DNA of 64,000 nt from positions 84,336,114 to 84,400,113 of the forward strand of contig CM038228.1 in NCBI GenBank assembly GCA_021442155.1, read 5' to 3'. The notes under the pieces were generated by a model, which saw nothing but the letters and a program-made list of their open reading frames with translations, made no database searches and was not told the DNA's origin. This document shows positions 46,901-58,119 of the stretch, one piece after another. The position numbers and the translations under genes were made by a program. This DNA comes from Cymbidium sinense (taxonomy: Eukaryota; Streptophyta; Magnoliopsida; Asparagales; Orchidaceae). Numbering within the stretch: position 1 is the first letter of the stretch; each line of letters starts with the position of its first letter.

Positions 46901-48911
46901 TCAAAACTTAAACTTAAAGGCCTAGCAAAGACTTACCACATAAACCCACTTCTACACACACTAGATTATTTAGGCCATGGGCGCTAGATCTAGGTTTGAT
47001 CATTCTGTGATTTTTTTTAATCTCTTGTGATATGTTATGTTGTTCTTCACATGTCTGTGTGGTGAATTACTTTAGACTAGATGTCTAGGCTTGTTAGTTC
47101 ATTAGACTGGATGTTAAGGAATTCTTTCTAGATTTAACATTATTTTCTACAGGGGACTGTGCTAAAGGGATTGTTGTAATAAATAAATCATAAAATTGTT
47201 GTTTGCTTGTAGGTGCTAAAAATCCCTTAACATAGTCTATAAGGCGTGGGCAGCAACTAATGTTAAGCGATGTTTGTAAAATATAAGTTCTTGGTGTCTT
47301 GTGTGTATTTCTAACATATGTTTTTTGCCTTAGTATTTCTTTTAAATTTTAAATGTAAATTGAGCTTAGAATTAGGTTAGGATCTATGGGGTCTAGGATT
47401 AGGGACCAACGGAGATGGTGCGGTGGTCCCTTGTTGAGCAGATGGATGTCCCCAGTAGAGACTTTCCGAAAGAAGACCCATAGATCTAAACTTGTAGTTC
47501 TTGGGTTGTATAAGTAAACTTCGCCCATTTTTCTTTCTTCAGTTAGAGTACATGCATTGGCCTTTTCCTATATAATTTAATTTGGCTTGATTTATTTTGG
47601 GTGTGCAATAGAAACATCATGCTTTTCTTAGGTTTCTTTTCATGCTATGTTTATCTGTGATGTATGCAGCTCATAGGATAAACTAAATTTTCTACCCAAC
47701 TAAATCAACAAACAAAAAAAATTAATACAACTCATAATATTCACATAAAAGCCTAGGTATTAAAACAAGATAAAATATGTAGCAACCCCTTAGCTGGATG
47801 TCATGCATATTCATATTATTTCACTCTTGATTAATGAAGGAATTCCATCTTTACCTAGGCTTAACCTTTGAGAGCCTATGATGGAAGTACACCTTCTTCT
47901 CATTTTCATTTGGCCCATGATCTTTTTCTAATTGCATGCATTAGGCATAAATTGTATCCTTATGGCCTAAATGAATCCTGAGTTAAAAATTATTAAAATC
48001 TAAAAAATGTGCATTAATTATATGCATCTTTATACCCTACATGATCTAAGGGTTAGGGAGTAAGTCTAGGTTCATAGATTTCTTTCCTGAAATTGCAACA
48101 ACCCAGCCATCTCGCATTCATATGACTTAGCCTCATGGTTTTAAAATGCTTAGTGGTGTTATGACTTCTCCGGCCGTTGTAAGTCCGGAGTCGAGATAAG
48201 TTATTTCCTTCAAGTGGAGAGAATGACCAATGATTCCCAAGAATAGAACTAGGTCAAGCATCTGACATGTGCTAGAAGCATCTATAGACTAGGTTCTGAA
48301 GCATCCTTTTAGGAATAAGTCTTCAACCCTAGGTATTTCTGTAGTCTTTTGCTATTAGAATCTAAGCCCTAGATTTCTAAGAAAATGACAAATTGAATTC
48401 TAAAATTAAATCCCAAATTGAACCCCAATCATATGATAGATGAAATGTCTACTAGGCATCCCAATATCAATAGAAATTTCCTACTCTTTTCCATTTGACT
48501 CATGAAAATAACTCTCTCTAATTTGGACCTCTCCCAATTGAATTTCCAAAAATCATTTCTTTGAAAGCTACCTTAGTAGTCTTTAGGAATAATCACTTAT
48601 TTATTTAATTGGGAGTATTCTTAGGAAGAGACCCTTCCTAAGATGTAATTAACTATAAAGGCTTGCCTTTATAGGGAACCATGATCCCAGAATAAAATTG
48701 ACCTTTCTACTTTTCCATGTAGTTCAAGGAAAATACTCATGAAAGACTAGTAGCCTTAGAGTTTTTTTTGAAATGATTGAATCCATTATAGAGAGCATGT
48801 TTATCTTTGAGATAATATGTTTATTCCTTAATGCCGTATTTGATCATCTAAATAAAATATTCTTAAATTCTATGTGGTGTCATTTCTTTTCTAGAAAAAA
48901 GAAAACCAATA
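43902..48911 (+). mobile_element. Diverged solo LTR of a related subfamily (5,010 bp)
   Basis: AAGTC stands on both sides (43,897-43,901 and 48,912-48,916), and the surrounding LTR reads through with one AAGTC, as at 23,900 (GACCAAGTCAACATTTG). The start TATCTCATTTTTGG resembles the family start TGTTGACCTCATTTTTA. The last 2 kb (about 46,950-48,890) align loosely with the family's 3.0-kb block, including GGACTGTGCTAAAGGG and a TATGTGGTGTCA near the end. The ends are TA rather than TG/CA, explicable by one transition at each end. The middle (45,340-46,900) is extremely AT-rich. The open frames at 44,346-44,735 on both strands look like composition artefacts. Confidence 0.62.
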
Positions 48912-50536
48912 AAGTCAACATTTGAGCTTTATCCACCCATTAGCCACTTGACCCATGTTATTGACCTAAAAGTAAAAATGTGTCAAATCTTGATCTATGC
49001 CAAATTGATTGAAACCAATGGGTCAAGTTCATTCTAAATCACTTGTTGAACTTGACCAAAGCATCAATTGGCTAGACTAACTTGTATTGACCCAACCCCT
49101 TATGAAAAGGGTCATATAGAGCCAAATTCAAACTTAACCAAAATTGATTGAAAACAAAGATACAAATCCATTCATATGACCAACCAAACCTAAATCTACT
49201 CATGACCTAGCTCAAATAGGTCACATGGGCCAATTCAGTCAACTTGACCCATTTGACCTAAATGAAGTCATATGAACCAAATTAAAACCTAAACCAAATT
49301 GGATTAAACCAAAGCCACCAAAGCATTTCAATTGGTCATATGAACTTGATCCAACTCTTGGTCTGACCCAATTTGACCACTTGGTCAACTTGACCCAAGT
49401 TGACCCATTTTGACCTAAATGAGTCAAATGAGCCCAATCACATCAAGCCAACTCCAAATTCAATGAAACTTGGCCAAACCTATTTTCTCATCATATTAAA
49501 CATACCCAAACTAAAATCAATGTCAAATGATTATTTTACCCCTAGGCCATAGAGTAAAGTTTGGCCAATTCACTTGGTCAAATCCACACCATAGCACTCT
49601 TAGTGGATCAAGTAAACACTAGGGAGGGTGCAACCCAATGGGTTTGGGTCAGCCTACCCCAATGGTCAAACCGACCACTCCCTTGAAATGGTCACATGGG
49701 AATCATGCCTCCACTTCTTTTGAGCACATGGCGACTTCACCTTCCCATTCCTCTGGCCAAACCAAACTCAATGACTCATCTAACAGCCTAAAAAACTCAC
49801 TAAATCACAATAATTGATCAAAAATGGCACGACAAGCTTCGACCGTCTGATTGTGAAAGGAGGAGATATACTCCCCCTAATTCATTTCAAATTGAACATT
49901 CCCCAATTTGATTGAACTTAGGGAAGCCATAGACTTTGCTTCTCCAAGCTTCCTAGATTGATTTCAAAACTTCATTTCTCAATTTTCAAAGCTTGAAATT
50001 AGGGGCCTTCATTGAAGAGCCAACTCACTCCACACTCAAAACCAATGCAATTCCTTGTGCACACTACCTCAAGAACCTTAATCGAGCTCACCCAAACTCT
50101 TTCCTAAGTTCCTAAAGCAAGGGAGGAGCCATCTTGATCAAGATTGAGCTCAAGGAAAAGGGGAGTTGGTCCATAGAAGCATCTACTCAACCTCAAGAGC
50201 TCAAACCTTCAACAAAGCTTCGTCTCAACCAGACAAAGCTTCTCCAAGGGAATCGAGTGCCGGTGATCACCTTAAATGAATTTAGGCTTTTTCTGAGCTT
50301 AATCTAGCTATGGTTTGGAGCTTTATGAAGTGAATGTTAATCCCATAGAATCTTAGCTGTTAGATGTGATCTAGGTTGCATGTTGATGGTGTGGGTTGAG
50401 TTTCATCCCAATCCGAGCATAATCGAGCTCGGATCATGGCTTCAAACATGGATGGTGTCCATGGCTCATAGAGAGTAGCAGGCAGGGATGGATCTCTGGC
50501 CGTCCATCCATTGATTTTGGATGGGTAGATTAAAAC

Positions 50537-50656
<120 letters not shown>

Positions 50657-53583
50657 TCCCTCATCCGATCTTATAGATCCTTGATGGGATGGTTGGAAAG
50701 TAGCACCAGTGGTGCTACAATGTGATGGGTTAAATACCCAATCCCGTCGCTCCACAAGTAAAGCGCATGCCACATCAGCGGTACCCGTGGTACCTATGGG
50801 ATTAATAATATAACTAAGCTTTAAACAATTCCTAATTAATCACCAAACCTTCTAAAATCTATATCTAAGGGTAGAAAAATCAACAAAATATGAAATAAAT
50901 TGCATATGAAAGATAATTGAACATAAAATATTCTAAAATTATTTCAATGGATTTTAAATAGTATTTTTCTTAAAATTTATGTTTTATTAGAATGTTAATT
51001 TGTTAATTACCCTTTAATTACTCCTCTGATTAATCTCAAACTATTTGTGCTTAACTCTTGCCTCCTCTAATTTTCTTGGGATTTATTGATGGCTTAATTA
51101 GGAGAATTGCTAGTTCATTCCTTAATTATTCCTTTAATATAATTAAGCTTAACCAAGGGTATAATTGGTGGTTTAACCCTTTGATTGAGTCAATTAAGAT
51201 TTTATTAAGTGAATGTAAGATTTATGGAATAATTTTGGGATACGTTTCTTGAGATATTCCCTAAACCCCCCTTTTCTTCCTTAATCCATTCTTAATTAAG
51301 GGTTAATTCATTAATTACCACCCTTAATTAATTTCATAAAATTTTAAAACCTTCTAGAACTTAATTAATCTATCTTGAATAGATGCTTAGGTGTTCAAGA
51401 GCCTAAGTACATTAAGAAAATAAAAACCCAACTCATATGTCTGAGAGGGGTTATGAAATTACTTAAGATAAAATCCCTTAATTTAATTAATCATTAATCA
51501 TGAGCTAAATTACATTAGGCCTTTTCTTCCTAGGTGCATTGCAAATTTAAATTCCTTGTGTGGTTTTATGTCATCTCATTGGTTCATAATTATTTGATTA
51601 AATATACTAAGGTGGTATACGTAATGGGTAATTAATGCACTTAATTCTTACCTTAACCTAATGAAAATATAAAATAGATCTATTCATATAAAAATTGAAC
51701 TTAAATATCATACACATGTGGGATGAGTTAAGAACAACAAACTCACCTCACATTTTGCAAATTAAATCAAACTCAAAATAAAACCAAACCTTCTTTAAAA
51801 ATAATTTGATTTGCTTTAAGCTTTCTTATTTCATAAGATTATCTTTAAGAATTAATTAGGGAGAATGTGTTTACATGCTTTCATTTTAGTTCCTCCCCAA
51901 CATGATAAATGTGTATGTCATATGAATTTCATGGATTCATTCTTTTCAAAAATTAAAATGAAAGTGAACTATTTTCTTTTATGTCAAATTTCATATTTTG
52001 ACTAAAATAAAAATATGAGTGGCTATTATCACTATTAAATCCAAATTATTTTCAAAATATATGAATCAATTACCAAAACTAAAAGTGTGTTACTTATATT
52101 TTATTTATGTGCTTGCATGTGAGTAAAATATAAGGATGTTTAGTGTAGTTTCTACTTTTTTTTAGTATAGTTTTGAATAGATTTGGTAGTGTTTAGTTCA
52201 TTTGAAAAGAACTTAATACTTACCTAATTCCATCTCTTATTCATTCGTATGTTATTACTTAATAAGGATACCTACACTTGTACATATAAATTGTATAAAC
52301 AAAAATAAATCAACCAACACAAACTTTGCATTTTTTTCTTTTCCATTTATTTCTTTTGTACATATGCTTGCATTAAGGAAAGTGGTATATTAGTCTGTAC
52401 AACCCCAAAGTTGTGAGGCTTTAAGTAGCTCTAAGTAGGTCTTGTACCTTACACCCCTGGTTATCAATGGCGTCATACTCACTTATGCCTTTCATACATT
52501 CATGTGTGCATGTGAAAATTGGATAAGAAACCCTTTTTCTACTGAATGAAAATCATGCATCATAAGCATTCAAAATTTCCTTAAGTAAACTACTTAGAAT
52601 TCATTATAAAGTGTGCTAAACATTCTCATTTGTATGTATAGATATGCTTAGGATTCATCCATAAACATGTTATACATGTTGGGAAGGAAATGAAGTGATG
52701 TGTGTTTTGTGAATTTAGTTCACTTTACTTAATCTTAAAATGCCTCTCTTTTGAATAGGTTTGTTTAGAATTTATCTAAACTTAGGATTAATTAAAACAC
52801 ATAATAAAACATTCACTAAACAAAACTAAACATAAATCCACTTTAGAAATTACTTAAGGTAGGGAAGGGAAGAGAAGTTCTCTTCTCTTTTCCCTCTCTT
52901 TAAAATATAGTAATTAATTGTATGATTCATTCAAACCAAATAAAAATACAAAATAAAATCAACCCAAATTAGTAAAAATAACTTAAATGAAACCATCCCC
53001 TAAGTTGAATACTTTCACATTTAGGAAATACAAACCCTAAGCCATAGTTAAGCATACCACACAAACCTCCTAAAGCACACACATTTAGACTAAGTCACCA
53101 CTTCTAGCTTTAGATTAAGGCAGTGCCTGGTTTGATGTTTGCTTTTGTTTTATGATATATGTTTTAGTCTGGATGTTAGGGTGAATGTGTGTAGAATGAA
53201 TGATAGGATGATTTAGTCTAATCATTATTTTTTGTAGGGGATTGTGCTTAAGGGGCGTTGTACTAAATAAAAATATAAATGCTTTTGCTGTGTAGTTGCT
53301 TATACCCATAAGAGTAGTCCAATAGGCCAGGTGGACTTAGTCACTCAAGTGTGGGTTGATAAGTCCAATATACATACTTGAGATTTGTGTGATTTATTTA
53401 GCTAATCTTTATTTTGCAAGTGTTAGCTAGATTTACTTTTTTCTTTTCATGCAATTTTTACAATTAGGATTTTAGAATGATTGTTATGGGGATTAAGATG
53501 AGCATTGGTCATAAGATTACATCTTATGTGCCATGTGAAGCCTTTGGAGCAACCACCTTCCAACCATCTAAAAGAAGGAACCA

Positions 53584-53636
53584 AAGAAGAAAGAATAATA
53601 GAAGAAGAAAGAAGAAAAGAAGAATAAAGAAATGAA
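53584..53636 (+). promoter_or_regulatory. Purine-rich (GAA-rich) tract in the plus-oriented LTR
   Basis: An AAGAAGAAAG-type run, the sense-strand form of the tracts described at 8,857-8,904, at the same LTR position. Confidence 0.35.
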
Positions 53637-54365
53637 GCTTGAAGACCCCCATAACAATGAGTTCCTTGCTTAATTGTACTTAATTCATTTATAATTCGGG
53701 TTGTATAAGGGTAGAGTCAGCTACCCAATTAGTTTTTGGGTTTGTGTGGTGGTACCCAATCACAAATGGCATTTTATTCTTTTACATTAACATTATAAAT
53801 TGATTGATGATTTGTTTAGCTTGTGCAATAAGATGATATCCTTCTCCTAGTTTCTTCCTTTCTTGATGCATGGCCTGGGTGTGGATTAGGCTATTAAGGA
53901 AAATAAATCTTCTATCAAATTTAATAATTCTAAAATTAAAATAAAGAACTCGTAACCTCATTTAAAGCTTAGGTTAAAAATCAAGATAAAAGAATTAGTA
54001 ACCCCTTAGCTCGATGAGTACTTCTTTTATAACATCATGCATAAATGCATATTATTTTCAATCTTTATTGGAGGGCTTCCACCTTTGCTAGAGAAACTTG
54101 GCTTGACCTTTGAGAGCTATGGTGGAAATACACCTCCTTCTCGCTGATTTTGGCCAATAATCTTACTTCTCATGCATTAGGCATATGAATCCTATAAGTC
54201 TGAGTCAAATGATTGTCCAAAAATGAAATTAACATGTAATATAATTTGCATTAGATTTAGGTCATTCAAAGCATACCCTTACATGATATAGTCTCTTTAG
54301 GGAGTGAGTTTAAGGACTTAATCTCTTTCAAAATAAATAAAACCTAGCTATCTTGCATAAAGCAT

Positions 54366-54578
54366 ATGACTTGCCTACATGAATTTAAAACTATAGGAGG
54401 AGTTAGTTGGCGGCCACCCCCAGGTGGTTGTAAATCCAAGCAGTCAGGTGGTTTGTCTTCTCTTGTGGAGGCAAACCAAATACCCATTGTCACTTTAGAT
54501 TTAGGTCGTGCTTTCAGCCCTCACCAAAAATTTTTAGATTTAGGTTTTGAGGTTGCTTCTCCCTTCCATGGGTCATAA
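54366..54578 (+). other. LTR-embedded sense reading frame, copy 3 (70 codons)
   Basis: It starts MTCLHEFK, contains GGVSWRPPPGG and IPIVTLDLGRAF, and ends ASPFHGS with a stop. It has the same position, sense direction and start context as the copies at 7,904-8,116 and 4,859-5,116. Stops occur at the matching place of two further copies, and the copy at 58,120-63,225 has deleted it. No recognised family; see the findings for the selection argument. Confidence 0.3.
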
Positions 54579-55272
54579 GCATAAATCCTCACCTCTTAGG
54601 CATTTTCATAATCTTGCATTATGGAATCATAAGTCTTAAACTTTTAATAAAATGTTAAATCAAATGAATAATTCAATTTCAAAAATATAAAGCCCAACCA
54701 TAAGATAGTTTGAGATGCTCGCTAGATTTTCCTAGCATTGTGAACATCTCCTACTTATCTTTCTTTGGCTTCGACAATAACTCCCTCTCTTAGATCAATC
54801 TCATTTGATCTTCTGATTTAAACTAATCGATTGATAGTCCTACCTATTAAAATCATTAGAGACAATGATCATTTACCTTAATCGAGAGTATTTCTGAGGG
54901 ATCTCATTCCTTAGGATGTAATTAACTATGGGGACTTGCCCTTGTAGAGAACTTAATGAACCTAGTTTAAAATAAATCCTACTTTACTTTTCCATATAAT
55001 GTAGAGGAAGAGTCTTTGGTATACATGCAAACCCATTATCCTTAGGAGTTCTTGTTGAGGTGATTAGGTCCATTGTAGGGTGGTGACTTCTATCTTTAGA
55101 GATAATACACCTCTCCTCAATGTCACTCACAATAAGAACATTTGTGGATCTATGTGGTGTCAAAAATTACATAAAAAGAAAAGAAGTATATTTTGATCTT
55201 CATTTTATCCCGCATAGAGCGAAGATGAAAGTATATGTCTATTCTTTAGAAATTCTTATAAAATTTCACCCA

Positions 55273-56040
55273 CGATTCAGTACCTCCACCACTCGACCGT
55301 AATATGCATGTACGGGCCTCCCTAGCCCTCTCCTGCCTAATATTCCTTCCTACACTGTGGGGGATGATTGATCTCAAATTAAATTGAGCCTTGGACTCTG
55401 ATCGTCCATAGGCTCTGCCAACTCGATTAAAAACTAACCTCAGGACGTCGCACGACCTCCTCCTCTTAATGATAGGAGCTTGAAAATGAACTGCTGGAGG
55501 AGGTGAAGTTGAAATCCTCCTAATATCCTCTCTATCAGAACCAGAGAGGGGGTGAAACCTGTTCTCTGTAATGAGAGGAGACACTACCCTATGTGACTCC
55601 TCCACGATAGTTTGAGAAGTTGCCTCCAACTCCATGGCTATGCGGTGTGATATCACTTGATTATGAGGTTCTTGGTTTTGCGAGTTGATAGGTCAGCGGT
55701 ATGGTAGACCCATCTCTGGTGAGGAGATAATCCCTGGAATCAAGGGAGCTTTCCCCTTGGAAGGTGTCAATGAGTGGGTGCTAGCCTGAACTGGGGTAGC
55801 AAAGGGAACAGAGCACTTGCAGCTATTGTGGAACTACCTTCCTCTTCAATGAGGGGATCTCACAATCGATGGAAACTCAACCCAAATGATCTCCGCCGAT
55901 CACCATCTCAGTCATGAGGCTCCCTCACATGTAATTTGAGCCCCTTCAAAACCTTGACCAAAGTGGATGAGGTGGGCATAGTCATTATGGGGACGGCCGA
56001 TCCAAGGCCAAATCCATCCCATGAGGAAATGTGAAGACAT
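55273..56040 (-). pseudogene. Probable gag N-terminal part of E0
   Basis: The minus strand holds an open stretch 55,246-55,656 (its last codons run into the LTR) with an Arg/Ser-rich composition and pieces such as GRAYGRSESKAQFNLRS. Upstream (to about 56,030) lie shorter coding-like pieces such as MTMPTSSTLVKVLKGLKLHV. This segment is distinctly GC-richer than the repeats on either side. It sits between the leader of E0 and the inserted LTR, in the right order and orientation to precede the gag core at 42,202-39,687. No domain can be named, so the identity rests on position and composition. Confidence 0.45.
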
Positions 56041-57850
56041 ATTTTTGTGCTGCCATTGAAATGAAACTGAACTGAAACTGACTAAAAGTCTACAATGTTG
56101 AAAAAAAAATTTGAATCATATTTTTGCTTTGTTGATTTTTTTTTTGAGTTTGAATTTAGAATTTGAACCCACACTCAACAACTTGGAAGTATTAAGTGGG
56201 GCTCAAATGAATTTAGAAGAGTGATTTTTGAATTGATTGGAAAGGAGATTTTTGAATGTAGAATCCATTTTCAACAAATTTGGGTATGTTGAAAATGGGT
56301 TCAAGTATTTTTGGAGAGATGCTTCCATAGGTTCATATTTGATTTGGATTTTTTTTATTTATTTGAGGACCCTTTATTTAAAAAATTTGAGTATGTTAAA
56401 ATAAAGGGTCAATTGATTTTGTTTTGATTTGTGATTTTTAGAATTTACTCACTTAGCAAGTTTGGGTATGCTAGGTGAGGTGTTTGAAAGGAATTTCTAC
56501 TTTTCTTTTGCTTGTTTTGTGAATTATGCAAGAATTTGAAAATATAATCTTCACTTAGCAAATTTGGGTATGCTAAATGAATAATCCAAATGTGTTTTAT
56601 TTTTTGAAGATTTTTGAAAATAGGATTCCTAGCAAATTTAGGTATGCTAAGGAAGTCCTATGTGTTTTGTTTTAATTTTTCTTTTTTGAAAAGAAGATTC
56701 TTAGAAAATTTAGGTATGCTATGGAAATCAAATGCTTCATGTTTTTGTAATTTTGAAAATAGGCCTCTTAGCAAATTTAGGTATGCTAAGAATGTCCAAA
56801 TGTGTTTCATAATTTTTGATGATTTTGAAAAGAGGACTCTAGAAAATTTAAGTATGCTAAGGAAATCCAAATGTGTTTCATGTTTTTGTGATTTTGATTT
56901 TGAAAAGTGGATCTTCAGTTAGCAAATCTAGGTATGGTAAATGAAGGATCCAAATATTGTTTGAATTTTGTGAGTTTAGAAAGAGTTTTCTTAGCAAATT
57001 TAGGTATGCTAAGGGAATCCAAATGTATTTCATGTTTTGTGATTTTGATTTTGAAAAGTGGATCTTCACTTAGTAAATTTTGGGTATGCTAAATGGAAGA
57101 TCCAAATGTTATTTGAATGTTTGTGATTTTGATTTTGAAAAGTGAATCTTCACTTAGCAAATTTTGGTATGCTAAATGAAAGATCCAAATGTGTTTCATT
57201 TTTGAAAAGTTGATTATTGATTTTATTTTGAAAATGAAATCTTTGTTCAATAAATTGAATGAGGATGTTCATTTATGTTTTTAAAAATATGATTGTTGAT
57301 TTTGATTTTTAAAAATGATCGTTGATTTCAATTTTTGAAAATTAAATCTTCATTCAATAAACTGAATGAAGATGTTCATTTGCTGCTCTTAGAAAATATG
57401 GTTTGGGATTTTATTTTTGAAAATGAAGTCCTCATCAAAATGAATTGAGTGAAGAAGTTCATTTTGCTTTTGGAAAATATGATTGTTGATTTTATTTTGG
57501 AAAGGGAAATCCTCATTCAATAAATTGAATGAGGAAGATCACTTGTGCTTTTTGAAAAGGATGATTATAGATTTTATTTTTGAAAATGAAATCTTCATTG
57601 AAATGAATTAAGTGAGGATGTTCATTTATGCTTTTGGAAAATATGATTGTTGATTTTAATTTTGGAATGATCCAACATATAACAATCATGAAGATTTTTA
57701 GATGAGGGTGATTTAGAAAAATTTTTGGGCAAATATTTTATTATGTACATTTTGAAAAAGTGCTTTTTGGAAATTAATATTTTTATAAAGGATTTATTTT
57801 TTTTCTTTATTTTTGGAATGAACCTTTGCATACCGTAAAAATGGTAAGAA
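56041..57850 (-). repeat. Minisatellite-rich 5' leader of E0
   Basis: Two tandem families follow each other. From about 56,455 to 57,185 some ten units of 70-100 bp share AAATTTAGGTATGCTAA, with TTAGCA and TGCTAA arms forming a small inverted repeat in many units; weaker units reach back to 56,270. From about 57,235 to 57,640 five units of 80-105 bp share AATTGAATGAGGATGTTCAT. Coding frames across this part are products of the repeats. The block lies between primer site and gag, so it belongs to the untranslated leader. Confidence 0.75.
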
Positions 57851-58119
57851 GGAAGTCTTTAGTTATTTATTTTTATTATATTTTTATTTTCACCCATTGG
57901 GGGACCCAATAGGGGTTTTAAGACCAACAGAGTGAGATCCTAAAATCTAAATGATGTTGGCTAGCTTAGCTTAAGGAAGAAATAAGCTAAGTGACAACAG
58001 AAAAGAATGATAGTCTCAGATTCATATAAAATACAAACCCACTATTGATACTTGGATACAATGATCATTTACCAAAGATGGAGAGAAGAATCATGCCTAG
58101 TGGAGTTGCCAGAAAAATA
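57851..58119 (-). other. Proximal leader of E0 with primer binding site
   Basis: Right after the LTR end at 58,120 (minus strand) and an 8-base spacer comes TGGCAACTCCACTAGGCA (58,094-58,111), a slightly altered tRNA-Arg-type site. The rest matches the E2 leader at 26,196-26,432: CCCATTGG--GACCCAA, TTAAGACCAACAG, GATGTTGGCTAGCTTA. Confidence 0.75.

Noticed and set aside
56614..57092. Frames of 60-100 codons with repeated LANLGMLRKS-like text
   Set aside because: They are read from the 70-100 bp minisatellite units and have no independent support.
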